From the NCBI GenBank assembly GCA_044371545.1, contig JBILTM010000113.1:1-16146 (forward strand): DNA of 16,146 nucleotides. Reading direction: 5' to 3'. A program made the position numbers and the translations under genes. Of the stretch, positions 7,360-14,531 are shown in pieces (within the stretch, counting starts at the first letter, position 1; every line of letters starts with the position of its first letter). The notes under the pieces were generated by a model. It worked only from the letters and a program-made list of their open reading frames with translations, was not told the DNA's origin and ran no database searches. This stretch comes from UBA4615 sp044371545 (lineage in GTDB: Bacteria > Pseudomonadota > Gammaproteobacteria > Burkholderiales > Burkholderiaceae_E).

Positions 7360-8280
7360 ATGGCCGACCGCCTCGCACTGCTGCGCGCCTTCCGTCACGT
7401 CGCCGAGTACGGCAGCTTCAGCGAGGCCGCCCGCACGCTCGGCCTGTCGCGTGCGGCGGTGTCGGCGCAGGTCGCGCGGCTCGAGCGCGACCTTCACGCG
7501 CGGCTGCTCGAGCGCACGACGCGCCGGGTGGCGCTGACCGACGAGGGCCGGCTCTACCACGCGCGCGCGGTGCGGATCCTCGACGAGCTCGACGCGCTCG
7601 ACGACGAGACCGCGCTGCGTGCCCGCCGCGTGACCGGGCGGCTCGTCGCCGAGCTGCCCGAGTTCGTCGGCACGCGGCTGGTCGCGCCGCGGCTGCCGCG
7701 CTTCCTGGACTCGCATCCGTCGCTGTCGCTGCGCCTCGTGCTCAACGAGCGGATCGAGGAGATCGGCCGCGCCGATGCCGACGTGCTGGTGCGCTTCGGG
7801 CTCCCCGAGGACGGGCGGCTGAAGTACCGCCGGCTCGGCGCGATGCGCGTGGTCTGCGCGGCCTCGCCCGCCTACCTCGCGCGCCGGGGCGCACCCGCGC
7901 GGCCGGCGGAGCTCGCCGCGCACGAGACGATCGACTACGTCGACTCGGCCGCGGGGCGCGGCTTCGACTGGGAGTTCGAGTCGCCGGCGGGCGAGCGCCC
8001 GGGCGGCGTCGTGACCGCGCCCGCGAACGGCCGGCTGGTGTGCAACAACACGGATGCGGCGCTCGAGGCCGCGCTCGCCGGCTTCGGCATCGTGCACGAC
8101 ATGGACTTCGTGCTGCGCCCGCTGTTCGCGCAGGGTCGGCTGGTGCCGGTGCTGCCGCGCTGGCGCTCGCCGCCGTACGAGCTCTATGCGCTGTGGCGTC
8201 CGGCGCGGCCGGTGCCGCCGCGCGTCGCGGCGTTCGTCGCGTTCCTCGCCGAGGCGGTGCGCGATGCGGCCGCGGCGTGA
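7360..8280 (+). CDS. LysR-type transcriptional regulator (CrgA-like)
   Basis: 306 residues, typical of the family. The N-terminal winged helix-turn-helix is clear: LLRAFRHVAEYGSFSEAARTL (about 7-27), then LSRAAVSAQVARLERDLHARL, the recognition helix and linker start, and TRRVALTDEG in the wing. The effector-binding domain (about 90-300) ends in a pattern (LVCNNTDAALEAALAGFGIV, then PPYELYALWRP) usual for the CrgA-like subgroup, whose members often control nearby transporters or oxidoreductases. The ATG at 7360 is chosen although the frame is open 120 bases further up, because MADRLALLRAF gives the standard LysR N-terminus and the upstream part covers the divergent promoter region. It probably regulates the divergent MFS gene and itself; the effector is unknown. 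Confidence 0.93.
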   Translation: MADRLALLRAFRHVAEYGSFSEAARTLGLSRAAVSAQVARLERDLHARLLERTTRRVALTDEGRLYHARAVRILDELDALDDETALRARRVTGRLVAELPEFVGTRLVAPRLPRFLDSHPSLSLRLVLNERIEEIGRADADVLVRFGLPEDGRLKYRRLGAMRVVCAASPAYLARRGAPARPAELAAHETIDYVDSAAGRGFDWEFESPAGERPGGVVTAPANGRLVCNNTDAALEAALAGFGIVHDMDFVLRPLFAQGRLVPVLPRWRSPPYELYALWRPARPVPPRVAAFVAFLAEAVRDAAAA

Positions 8281-8292
8281 GCATCGGGGCGC

Positions 8293-8322
8293 CCCGGCCG
8301 CGCACGGCGACGCACGGCCGGG
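8293..8322. terminator. Hairpin between convergent LysR and YbaK-type genes
   Basis: An eight-base-pair G-C stem (CCCGGCCG at 8293-8300 with CGGCCGGG at 8315-8322) around a 14-base loop, in the 77-base gap between two converging stop codons. There is no T-tract on either strand. The location suggests bidirectional termination; the remainder of the gap shows nothing else. Confidence 0.4.
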
Positions 8323-8357
8323 CCCGGCGGAGCGGCCGCCCGGGCACGCGGACCGGC

Positions 8358-8843
8358 TCAGCCGACGTCGGCCGTCCGCGCGCCGGGCAGCGCGAAGAGC
8401 GCCGCAGGCGCGATCGGGAACACCGCGTGCGGCGTGCCGCCGGCGGCCCACACGGTCGGGAAGCGGGCGAGGCTCGCGTCGACGAACAGCACGAGCGCGC
8501 TCGCGTGCCCCAGCGGCGGGATGCCGCCGATCGCGTAGCCGGTCGCCTCGCGCACGAAGGCCGCGTCGGCGCGACCGATCGGCTCGCCGAGCGCCGCGCC
8601 GATCTTCGCCTCGTCGACGCGGCGGTCGCCGGCCGCGACGACCATCACCGCCGCGCCCGACGCGGCGCGGAACACCAGCGACTTCGCGATCGCGCCGACG
8701 GGCACGCCGAGCGCGTCGGCGGCCTCCTGCGCGGTGCGGGCGGGCACGCCGAGCTCGCGCACGCGGCACTCGGCGAGGCCGAGCGCATCGAGCGCGGCCT
8801 GCACGCGCCGCGCGCTCGGGGCGAGCGGCGCCGCGTCGGTCAC
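8358..8843 (-). CDS. YbaK/EbsC-family aminoacyl-tRNA deacylase
   Basis: 161 residues, the normal size of a free-standing editing domain. Members hydrolyse mischarged aminoacyl-tRNA (for example Cys-tRNA(Pro) or Ala-tRNA(Pro)) in the cytoplasm. Visible: AIAKSLVFR (51-59) with the conserved lysine K54, the central ATGYAIGGIPPLGH (100-113), the typical G-Y-x-x-GG-x-P-P-x-GH signature, and AAGGTPHAVFPI (133-144). The start is GTG at 8843: its first bases overlap the stop of the upstream dehydrogenase (shared GTGA), a standard coupled arrangement, and the protein begins directly before the first helix (ARRVQAALDALG). Which mischarged amino acid it clears cannot be told. The frame stays open upstream through the dehydrogenase, but that part is a shadow. 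Confidence 0.92.
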   Translation of the reverse strand: MTDAAPLAPSARRVQAALDALGLAECRVRELGVPARTAQEAADALGVPVGAIAKSLVFRAASGAAVMVVAAGDRRVDEAKIGAALGEPIGRADAAFVREATGYAIGGIPPLGHASALVLFVDASLARFPTVWAAGGTPHAVFPIAPAALFALPGARTADVG

Positions 8844-9580
8844 AGCTGGATGCCCCCGGACACCTCGATCACCGCGCCGTTCAGGTAGCTCGCATCGTCG
8901 GAGGCGAGGAACGCGTAGACCGCGGCGATCTCCTCGGGCTGGCCGAGCCGGCCGAGCGGCACCTTGGCGACCATCTTCTGCATCACTTCCTCGGGAATGG
9001 TCTCGAGGATCGGCGTCTTCACGAAGCCCGGGCACACCGCGTTGACGCGCACGCCCTTGGGGCCGAGCTCGCGCGCCCAGGTCTTGGTGAAGCCGATCAC
9101 GCCGGCCTTCGTGGCGGCGTAGTTGGTCTGGCCGAAGTTGCCGTACAGGCCGACCACCGAGGAGGCGTTGACGATCGATCCCGAGCCCTGCGCGACCATC
9201 GTGTCGACGACGGCCTGCGTGCACTCGAACACGCCCTTCAGGTTCACCGCGATCACCGAGTCGAACTGCGCCGACGTCATCTTCGCGAGCCGCGCGTCCT
9301 TGGTGATGCCGGCGTTGTTGATCAGCACGTCGATGCGGCCCCAGTGGTCCTTGGCCGCGGCGACCATCGCGTCGATCGTCTCGCGCTGCGTCACGTCGAC
9401 GACGCAGCCCATCGCGCGGCCGCCGGCGGCGCGCAGCCCTGCGACCGCCGCCTCGACCGCCTGCGGGCGCAGGTCGGCGACGACGACTCGAGCCCCTTCC
9501 GAGGCGAAGCGCACCGCGGTCGCGAGGCCGATGCCCTGCGCCGATCCGGTGACGAGGGCGACTTTGTCTTGAAGGCGCAC
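8840..9580 (-). CDS. fabG: FabG-like 3-oxoacyl-ACP reductase / short-chain dehydrogenase
   Basis: 246 residues, a classical SDR. All landmarks are present: TGSAQGIG (11-18) for the dinucleotide, NNAG (88-91), catalytic S141 in SSVVG, the YxxxK pair Y154/K158 (NYAATKAG), and PG (184-185). The sequence around GQTNYAATKAG and GVRVNAVCPGF is closest to FabG and acetoacetyl-CoA reductases. D36 at the end of strand 2 (VADLR) suggests NAD(H) rather than NADP(H), so it may act as a dehydrogenase on an acyl or alcohol substrate; it does not lie in a fatty-acid gene cluster. The start is GTG at 9580; the nearby ATG at 9594 is out of frame. The stop overlaps the YbaK-type gene by four bases. A TAGAAT -10 sits 34 bases upstream, so it starts its own transcript. 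Confidence 0.9.
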   Translation of the reverse strand: MRLQDKVALVTGSAQGIGLATAVRFASEGARVVVADLRPQAVEAAVAGLRAAGGRAMGCVVDVTQRETIDAMVAAAKDHWGRIDVLINNAGITKDARLAKMTSAQFDSVIAVNLKGVFECTQAVVDTMVAQGSGSIVNASSVVGLYGNFGQTNYAATKAGVIGFTKTWARELGPKGVRVNAVCPGFVKTPILETIPEEVMQKMVAKVPLGRLGQPEEIAAVYAFLASDDASYLNGAVIEVSGGIQL

Positions 9581-9613
9581 GATCCGGGATCCATGGAAAT
9601 CGGGACGGGCCGC

Positions 9614-9619
9614 ATTCTA
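9614..9619 (-). promoter_or_regulatory. Putative -10 box of the dehydrogenase-deacylase pair
   Basis: TAGAAT on the minus strand, five of six matches to TATAAT, in the only AT-bearing patch of the gap. Transcription would start near 9607, leaving a leader of about 27 bases before the GTG. A recognisable -35 is missing because that place is taken by the GC hairpin at 9627-9644. Confidence 0.45.
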
Positions 9620-9626
9620 GACGCAC

Positions 9627-9644
9627 CGCGCGGGAGTCCGCGCG
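9627..9644. terminator. GC hairpin after the M81 peptidase gene
   Basis: A perfect seven-base-pair stem (CGCGCGG at 9627-9633 with CCGCGCG at 9638-9644) and a GAGT loop, beginning 12 bases beyond the M81 stop codon in the direction of transcription. No T-tract follows on the minus strand. It most likely separates the M81 transcript from that of the dehydrogenase, whose -10 lies just past it. Confidence 0.45.
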
Positions 9645-9656
9645 TCGGATGTCCAC

Positions 9657-11180
9657 TCAGGGCGGTGTCCAGGCGGTGTCCGGGTCGATCGGGAAGATCG
9701 GTCGCGGGATCCGGCGCCAGGGCACGTTCGCGAGCACCGGCGTGGTCAGCCCGGGCGCGTCGACCTCGACGATGCGCGCCTCGTCGAAGGACTCGTCGAA
9801 CGCCGCGCGGAAATGGCCCCGGGACTTCACGACCAGCGTGCGCACCGCGCGCAGGTCGACGCCGAGCCGCTCGAACTGGACCGGGTCGCGGGCCTGGTCG
9901 CGGCGGCCGATCGCGACGAGCCGCACGCCGCCCAGACGCAGCAGCGCGGTCGGGCCGTCGTCGATCGACTGCCCCGCCGCGATGCCGCGCCGGCCGACGA
10001 CCGGCCCCGCGTCGAGCCGCTCGATGTGCGCATCGGCCTCGAGCCGGCCCGACAGCGGGTGCGTCTCGTCGCGGTTCAGCCGCGCGCGGAACGTGGTGCC
10101 CGTGCCGAGCCGGTGCGCCTCGTCGACCAGCGCGGGGTCGAAGAACGGGCCGAGCACCGCGCCCTCGACGCCGGCGGCGAGCAGTGCCTCGAGCAGCCAC
10201 ACGGTGTTGCCGCGCCCGCCGCCGCCGGGGTTGTCGGCGACGTCGGCGAGCAGCAGCGGCGCGAGCGCCGGGTCGCGGCCGGCGTCGCGCGCGAGCGCGA
10301 CCGCGTCGGCGATCGACGCGAGCCGCGGCACCCACGCATGGCGGCCGTCCCACGCATGCCGCGCGACGCGTACCGCGATGTCCTGCGCGAGCGTCGCGTC
10401 GCCGCGCGTCGTGACGATCACCGACATCCCGTTCTTCGGCGTGTCGCCGAGCGTGAAGCCCGACAGGATCGACACGTCGACGACGTCCGGGCCGCGCAGC
10501 GACTGCCCGTACGCGATCAGGTCGCGGTACGGCCCGGACGCGGTGTTCTGCGTGACCGACGGCGGCACGAACGGCAGCTTGACGAAGGCCGACGCGAAGC
10601 GCGCGCCGCCGAGCCGTTCGTGCAGCGCGGCCGCGCAGTCGGCCCCGCGCCCGGCGAGGTCGACGTGCGGGTTGGTACGGTAGGCGACGAGCAGGTCGGC
10701 GCGATCGACCATCCGCCGCGACACGTTGCCGTGCAGGTCGAGCGTGGCCACGATGGGCACCGCCGGCCCCACCACCTCGCGCACGCGCTCGAGCACCGTG
10801 CCGTCGGGGTCGTCGTCGCCGGTCGCGATCGCCGCGCCGTGCAGCGACAGGAACACGCCGTCGACCGGCAGCGCGGCGCGCAGCCGCTCGCGGATCTCGT
10901 CCACGAACGCGTCGAAGAAGCCCTGCTCGACCGGCCCGCTCGCGTCGACCTGGGCGTGGCGCAGCGGCAGCGCGGTCCAGGGGCCGTGCGCGTCCATCGC
11001 GGCGACGAAGCCGGCGAAGGTGGCGGGGCCGCGCGGGTGCGGCGCGCGCCAGTCGGCCGCGAGCGCGTCGCCGGCGAGGTCGCAGTCGGCCGCGAACTCC
11101 TCGGCCGTCGCGACCGGCGCGTGCGAGTGGCTCTCGAGCATGAAGCCGCCGACGGCGATTCGCGGAACGCGGGGTGGCAT
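9657..11180 (-). CDS. M81-family (MlrC-like) zinc metallopeptidase
   Basis: 507 residues, the usual family length. The best known member, MlrC (microcystinase), cleaves the linear peptide left from microcystin breakdown; most members have unknown substrates. Conserved blocks in order: GGFMLESHSHAP (11-22) with E16, LSLHGA (111-116), LDLHGNVS (147-154), AYRTNPHVD (166-174), ADNPGGGGRGNT (315-326) and SRGHFRAAF near the C-terminus. D148, H150 and H172 have the D-x-H...H spacing expected of the metal site. No signal peptide is seen, so it is cytoplasmic. The ATG at 11180 is chosen because IAVGGFMLE normally lies at the very N-terminus; the frame remains open upstream but crosses the divergent gene. 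It is 84 bases from the divergent D-aminoacylase-type gene, which suggests a shared catabolic task and shared control. Confidence 0.92.
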   Translation of the reverse strand: MPPRVPRIAVGGFMLESHSHAPVATAEEFAADCDLAGDALAADWRAPHPRGPATFAGFVAAMDAHGPWTALPLRHAQVDASGPVEQGFFDAFVDEIRERLRAALPVDGVFLSLHGAAIATGDDDPDGTVLERVREVVGPAVPIVATLDLHGNVSRRMVDRADLLVAYRTNPHVDLAGRGADCAAALHERLGGARFASAFVKLPFVPPSVTQNTASGPYRDLIAYGQSLRGPDVVDVSILSGFTLGDTPKNGMSVIVTTRGDATLAQDIAVRVARHAWDGRHAWVPRLASIADAVALARDAGRDPALAPLLLADVADNPGGGGRGNTVWLLEALLAAGVEGAVLGPFFDPALVDEAHRLGTGTTFRARLNRDETHPLSGRLEADAHIERLDAGPVVGRRGIAAGQSIDDGPTALLRLGGVRLVAIGRRDQARDPVQFERLGVDLRAVRTLVVKSRGHFRAAFDESFDEARIVEVDAPGLTTPVLANVPWRRIPRPIFPIDPDTAWTPP

Positions 11181-11212
11181 GGGGTCCGGGCGGCGTCGAG
11201 AATGGTCGGCCG

Positions 11213-11218
11213 AGCATA
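11213..11218 (-). promoter_or_regulatory. Possible -10 box of the M81 gene
   Basis: TATGCT on the minus strand, four of six matches to TATAAT, 33 bases before the M81 start codon. It is the best candidate in an 84-base divergent gap. It lies between the arms of an inverted repeat (GGTCG at 11204-11208, CGACC at 11224-11228) that could be an operator. No clear -35. Confidence 0.3.
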
Positions 11219-11264
11219 GCGCGCGACCGTCCGGCATCGCGCGGCCCGACCCGAGGAGCGAGCG

Positions 11265-13055
11265 ATGGCGAACGGCACGACCCACGACCTGGTGATCCGC
11301 GGCGCGACGCTGGTCGACGGCACCGGTGCCCCGGCCTGCGTCGCCGACGTCGCGGTCGACGGCGGCACGATCGTCGACGTGCGCCGCCGCGGCGCGGCCG
11401 GGCTGCCCGGCGTCGAGCGCGTCGAGCCGGGCGCGGCGCCGCGCGACGAGGGCCCCGCCGGGCGCGGCCGGCGCGAGATCGACGCACAGGGCCTGCTGCT
11501 GACCCCGGGCTTCGTCGACATCCACACCCACTACGACGGCCAGGCCACCTGGGACGCGCAGCTCGCGCCCTCGTCGGTGCACGGCGTGACCACCGCGCTC
11601 TTCGGCAACTGCGGCGTCGGCTTCGCACCGCTGCGATCCGCCGACATCGACCTGCTGATCAACATCATGGAGGGGGTCGAGGACATCCCCGGCTCGGTGC
11701 TCGCCGAGGGCATCCCGTTCGGCTGGGAGAGCTTCCCCGAGTACATGGACTCGCTCGATGCGCTGCCCCACGCGATCGACATCGGCGCGCAGGTGCCGCA
11801 CGCGGCGCTGCGCTGCTACGTGATGGGCCAGCGCGGCGGCGACCACGCCGAGCGGCCGAGCGCGGCGGAGTGCGACACGATGGGCAGGCTGCTCGAGGAG
11901 GCGCTGCGCGCAGGCGCGCTCGGGCTGTCGACCTCGCGGACCGTCAAGCACCGTGCTCGCGACGGTCGGCCGACGCCGAGCCTGTCGGCCGACGAGTCCG
12001 AGCTCGGGGCACTGGCCCGCGCGATGCGGCGCGCGGGCCGCGGCGTGCTGGAAGTGAACTCCGACTTCGGCGACGGCGACTTCGAGGTGCTCGCCGCGGT
12101 CGCGCGCGAGGCCGGCCGGCCGCTGTCGCTGCTGCTGATCCAGGTCGACCGCGCACCCGCGCTGTGGCGCGAGACGCTCGATGCGATCCACGCGGCGCGC
12201 GCCTCGGGGCTGTCGGTCAACGGCCAGGTCGGCGCACGCGCGATCGGCGTGCTGCTCGGCTTCGAGGCGACGCTGAACCCGTTCGCGACGCACCCGAGCT
12301 GGCGCTCGGCGCTGGCAGCGCTGCCGCACGCCGAGCGCGTCGCGCGGCTGCGCGCCGACGCGGCGCTGCGCGGGCGACTGGTCGCCGAGGGGCCGACCGA
12401 CGCGAAGGGGCGCTGGGTCACGGCGATGCTCGAGCGCGCGTTCGAGATGGGCGCGGTGCCGGACTACGAGCCGTCACCCGAGGCGTCGATCGCCGCGCGC
12501 GCCCGCGCCGAGGGCCGCCCGGTGCAGGCGCTCGCGCTCGACGCGCTGCTCGCCGACGACGGGCGCGGGCTGCTGCTGCACCCGTTCGAGAACTACACGC
12601 ACGGCGACTTCGAGGTGGTGCGCACGATGCTCGAGGACGATGCGACGGTGATGGGCGTCGGCGACGGCGGCGCGCACGTCGGCACGATCTGCGACGGCAG
12701 CGGCCCCACGTTCCTGCTGACGCACTGGGCGCGCGACCGCCGGCGCGGCGCGCGGATCCCGATCGAGCGGCTGGTGCGCAAGCAGACGCTGGACAGCGCG
12801 CTCGCCTACGGCCTCGCCGACCGGGGTGCGGTGCGACCCGGGCTGCGCGCCGACCTCAACCTGATCGACCTGGCCGGCCTGACGCTGCACCGGCCCCGGA
12901 TCGAGCACGACCTGCCGGCCGGCGGGCGACGCTTCCTGCAATCGGCGAACGGGTACCGGCACACCTTCGTCGCCGGCGTCGAGACGCTGCGCGACGACCG
13001 GCCGACCGGCGCGACGCCGGGGCGGCTGGTGCGCGGGGTCGGCGCCGCGCGCTGA
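11265..13055 (+). CDS. D-aminoacylase-superfamily amidohydrolase
   Basis: 596 residues. The fold is an amidohydrolase TIM barrel with a small beta-sandwich: N-terminal strand LVIRGATLVDGTG (9-21), the metal motif GFVDIHTHYDG (82-92; H87, H89), GNCGVGFAP (114-122; C116 matches the zinc-binding cysteine of D-aminoacylase), and GVGDGGAH (464-471) with the catalytic-type D467. However, where D-aminoacylases have the S-H-M-R and S-H-x-K histidine motifs, this protein reads EVNSDF (263-268) and LIQVD (291-295), so two metal ligands are absent. It probably hydrolyses an N-acyl amino acid or a related amide, but the substrate is open. The start at 11265 is firm: GAGGAG lies six bases upstream. It is divergent from the M81 peptidase and converges on the lipoprotein gene. 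No signal peptide; cytoplasmic. Confidence 0.9.
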   Translation: MANGTTHDLVIRGATLVDGTGAPACVADVAVDGGTIVDVRRRGAAGLPGVERVEPGAAPRDEGPAGRGRREIDAQGLLLTPGFVDIHTHYDGQATWDAQLAPSSVHGVTTALFGNCGVGFAPLRSADIDLLINIMEGVEDIPGSVLAEGIPFGWESFPEYMDSLDALPHAIDIGAQVPHAALRCYVMGQRGGDHAERPSAAECDTMGRLLEEALRAGALGLSTSRTVKHRARDGRPTPSLSADESELGALARAMRRAGRGVLEVNSDFGDGDFEVLAAVAREAGRPLSLLLIQVDRAPALWRETLDAIHAARASGLSVNGQVGARAIGVLLGFEATLNPFATHPSWRSALAALPHAERVARLRADAALRGRLVAEGPTDAKGRWVTAMLERAFEMGAVPDYEPSPEASIAARARAEGRPVQALALDALLADDGRGLLLHPFENYTHGDFEVVRTMLEDDATVMGVGDGGAHVGTICDGSGPTFLLTHWARDRRRGARIPIERLVRKQTLDSALAYGLADRGAVRPGLRADLNLIDLAGLTLHRPRIEHDLPAGGRRFLQSANGYRHTFVAGVETLRDDRPTGATPGRLVRGVGAAR

Positions 13056-13077
13056 CGCGCCGCGCGGGCGGGCGCGC

Positions 13078-13105
13078 GGGGCGGTGCGCAGCCGCCGACC
13101 GCCCC
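13078..13105. terminator. Hairpin between convergent amidohydrolase and lipoprotein genes
   Basis: GGGGCGGT (13078-13085) pairs with ACCGCCCC (13098-13105), eight base pairs with a 12-base loop, in the 63-base gap between two converging stops. Flanking GC-rich bases could extend the stem with a bulge. No T-tract on either strand. Confidence 0.4.
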
Positions 13106-13118
13106 CGCCGCGCCGGGG

Positions 13119-14378
13119 TCACGGGCAGCGGTCGCCCTGGCCCTCGTCGAGGACCTTGCCGACGCTGCGGTTGCCGCTGCAGACGGCGCCGGACGTGCCC
13201 TTGTTCAGCACGACGTGGGCGCGTGCGGCCTGCAGGCCGCCGAAGTCGTTGTCGACGAGCCTCGTGCCGCGGCCGGCCAGCACGTCGAAGGTGCCGACCC
13301 CCACGCCGACGCCGCCCCGGCCGCGCAGCACGTTGCCGGCGAGCTCGACGTCGGAGCCGAGCACGAGCGCCGCGACCGACGTGTCGCCGTCGATCGTGAT
13401 CGTGTTGCCGCGCACGCGCACGCCGTCGGCCAGAATCGAGAGTCCGGTGGACGTGCGGCCGTGCGTCTCGACCGCGTTGCCCTCGATCTCCATCGGCACG
13501 GCGCGGGCCGGGTCGATCGCCGCCTTGCGGTCGGAGAAGTAGCCCACGAGGATGCCGTTCGGCGTCTGCGGGCCGGGGAACGGCAGGCCGGCCGCGGCGG
13601 TCGCGAGGCGGTTGCCCCGCACGACGATGCGTCCGGACCCGTCGGGCCCCTTGTAGTGGTCGATCGCCTCGAAGGCCGTCCGGGTCGCGCCGGTCACGGT
13701 GTTGTCCGCGATCGTCGCGTCGACGCCGTCGGTCCACTGCCCGTAGATGCCGTAGCCGAGGGTGAGCGCCGGCGCGTCCGTGCGCACGTCGATCACGTTG
13801 CGCTCGATGATGACCCGGCCGGTGAACACGCCGGGCACGTAGCGCCGGTCCTTCAGGCCCTGCGCCCACGCCTCGCCGTACAGCACGCCGGCCTGCGTAC
13901 GGCCCTCCGGGATGTTCGGCATCGGCAGCGGATGCGGCCGCAGCGCGGAGATCCGGTTGCCCGACACCACCAGCGCGCTCGCGTGGCCGACGTTGATCGG
14001 CGACCACAGCGCGCCGGTGAAGGTCAGGTCGCGGATCGCGATCCGTGGCCCCGGCCCCGCGGGCGGCAGCGTCGCCGGCACCGGGCTCATGAAGGTGAAG
14101 AACCCCCCGCGGATCGTCGCGCCGTCGCGCCCGACGATCTCGACGTCGCGGGTCAGCGTCACGCGGCCGCGCTCGCCGAAGTCGAAGGTGCCCGCCAGCA
14201 CGACGCGCCCGCCGGCGTCGGCCGCGGCCTGCACTGCGGCCACGTCCTTCGCCGGGTCGCCGGTCCCGGTCACCACCGTGCCGCCGCCGCCCAGCGTCTG
14301 GCAGCCCGCGAGCGCCGCCACCGCGCAGGCAATGCCCAGCACCACCCTGCGCGACATCCCGATCCGATCCGTGTCCAT
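13119..14378 (-). CDS. Lipoprotein with parallel beta-helix repeats
   Basis: 419 residues, no close relative recognised. The N-terminus is a lipoprotein signal: MSRRVVLGIACAVAALAGC, lipobox LAGC with the lipidated C26. The SRRVVL preceding the hydrophobic stretch resembles a twin-arginine motif, so Tat export is possible. Residues about 60-410 are a right-handed parallel beta-helix of the pectate-lyase-like kind. Turns recur with a hydrophobic-x-x-N-x-hydrophobic pattern: VVSGNRI, IIERNVI, TIADNTV, VVRGNRL, EIEGNAV, RVRGNTI, ELAGNVL, RLVDNDF. Such proteins bind or cleave polysaccharides, but no clear catalytic set is visible. Two cysteines near the C-terminus (CSGN and DRCP) may form a disulfide. 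The start at 14378 has AGGAGG ten bases upstream; the frame is open 171 bases further but crosses the promoter region. Two FNR-type boxes lie upstream. It appears monocistronic. Confidence 0.82.
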   Translation of the reverse strand: MDTDRIGMSRRVVLGIACAVAALAGCQTLGGGGTVVTGTGDPAKDVAAVQAAADAGGRVVLAGTFDFGERGRVTLTRDVEIVGRDGATIRGGFFTFMSPVPATLPPAGPGPRIAIRDLTFTGALWSPINVGHASALVVSGNRISALRPHPLPMPNIPEGRTQAGVLYGEAWAQGLKDRRYVPGVFTGRVIIERNVIDVRTDAPALTLGYGIYGQWTDGVDATIADNTVTGATRTAFEAIDHYKGPDGSGRIVVRGNRLATAAAGLPFPGPQTPNGILVGYFSDRKAAIDPARAVPMEIEGNAVETHGRTSTGLSILADGVRVRGNTITIDGDTSVAALVLGSDVELAGNVLRGRGGVGVGVGTFDVLAGRGTRLVDNDFGGLQAARAHVVLNKGTSGAVCSGNRSVGKVLDEGQGDRCP

Positions 14379-14400
14379 CGCTCGTCCGCCTCCTGCGGGC

Positions 14401-14437
14401 GACCGACCCGGCGCGCGGCGCGCGCCGCGGACCGGTC
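14401..14437 (-). other. Structured leader of the lipoprotein mRNA
   Basis: Nested inverted repeats: an outer GACCG/CGGTC pair (14401-14405 with 14433-14437) encloses a seven-base-pair GGCGCGC/GCGCGCC stem with a three-base loop (14410-14426). It ends seven bases before the AGGAGG ribosome binding site, inside the predicted 5' leader. It may affect stability or translation; in such GC-rich DNA some pairing is expected by chance. Confidence 0.3.
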
Positions 14438-14453
14438 GCATCCCGACGGAGCC

Positions 14454-14459
14454 AATCTG
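14454..14459 (-). promoter_or_regulatory. Putative -10 box of the lipoprotein gene
   Basis: CAGATT on the minus strand, a weak match to TATAAT (A2, A4, T6). It deserves listing because, with transcription starting at 14447, the nearer FNR-type box is centred at -41.5, the standard place for a class II FNR/CRP-type activated promoter, which needs no good -35. Confidence 0.4.
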
Positions 14460-14481
14460 CGCAGCCGGGCCGTGCGCCGGA

Positions 14482-14495
14482 TTGAGGCGGATCAA
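14482..14495 (-). promoter_or_regulatory. FNR/ANR-type binding site, promoter-proximal
   Basis: Read on the plus strand, TTGAGGCGGATCAA matches nine of ten defined bases of the FNR-family consensus TTGAT-N4-ATCAA. It is centred 110 bases upstream of the lipoprotein start codon and at -41.5 from the predicted transcription start. FNR, ANR, DNR and FixK proteins share this sequence, so the exact regulator (oxygen or nitric oxide response) cannot be told apart. Confidence 0.6.
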
Positions 14496-14531
14496 GTGGC
14501 GCGCGACGGCGCGACGGCGCGGCGACGGGTC

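Noticed and set aside
11181..12329. In-frame upstream extension of the M81 gene (890 codons in total)
   Set aside because: The extension lies antisense to the amidohydrolase gene, which has a strong ribosome binding site and clear family motifs. The M81 N-terminal motif begins right after 11180.
14500..14530. Tandem GCGCGACGGC-like repeats between the two FNR boxes
   Set aside because: The copies are short and irregular and similar strings occur by chance in this GC-rich sequence; no iteron or CRISPR-like spacing is seen.
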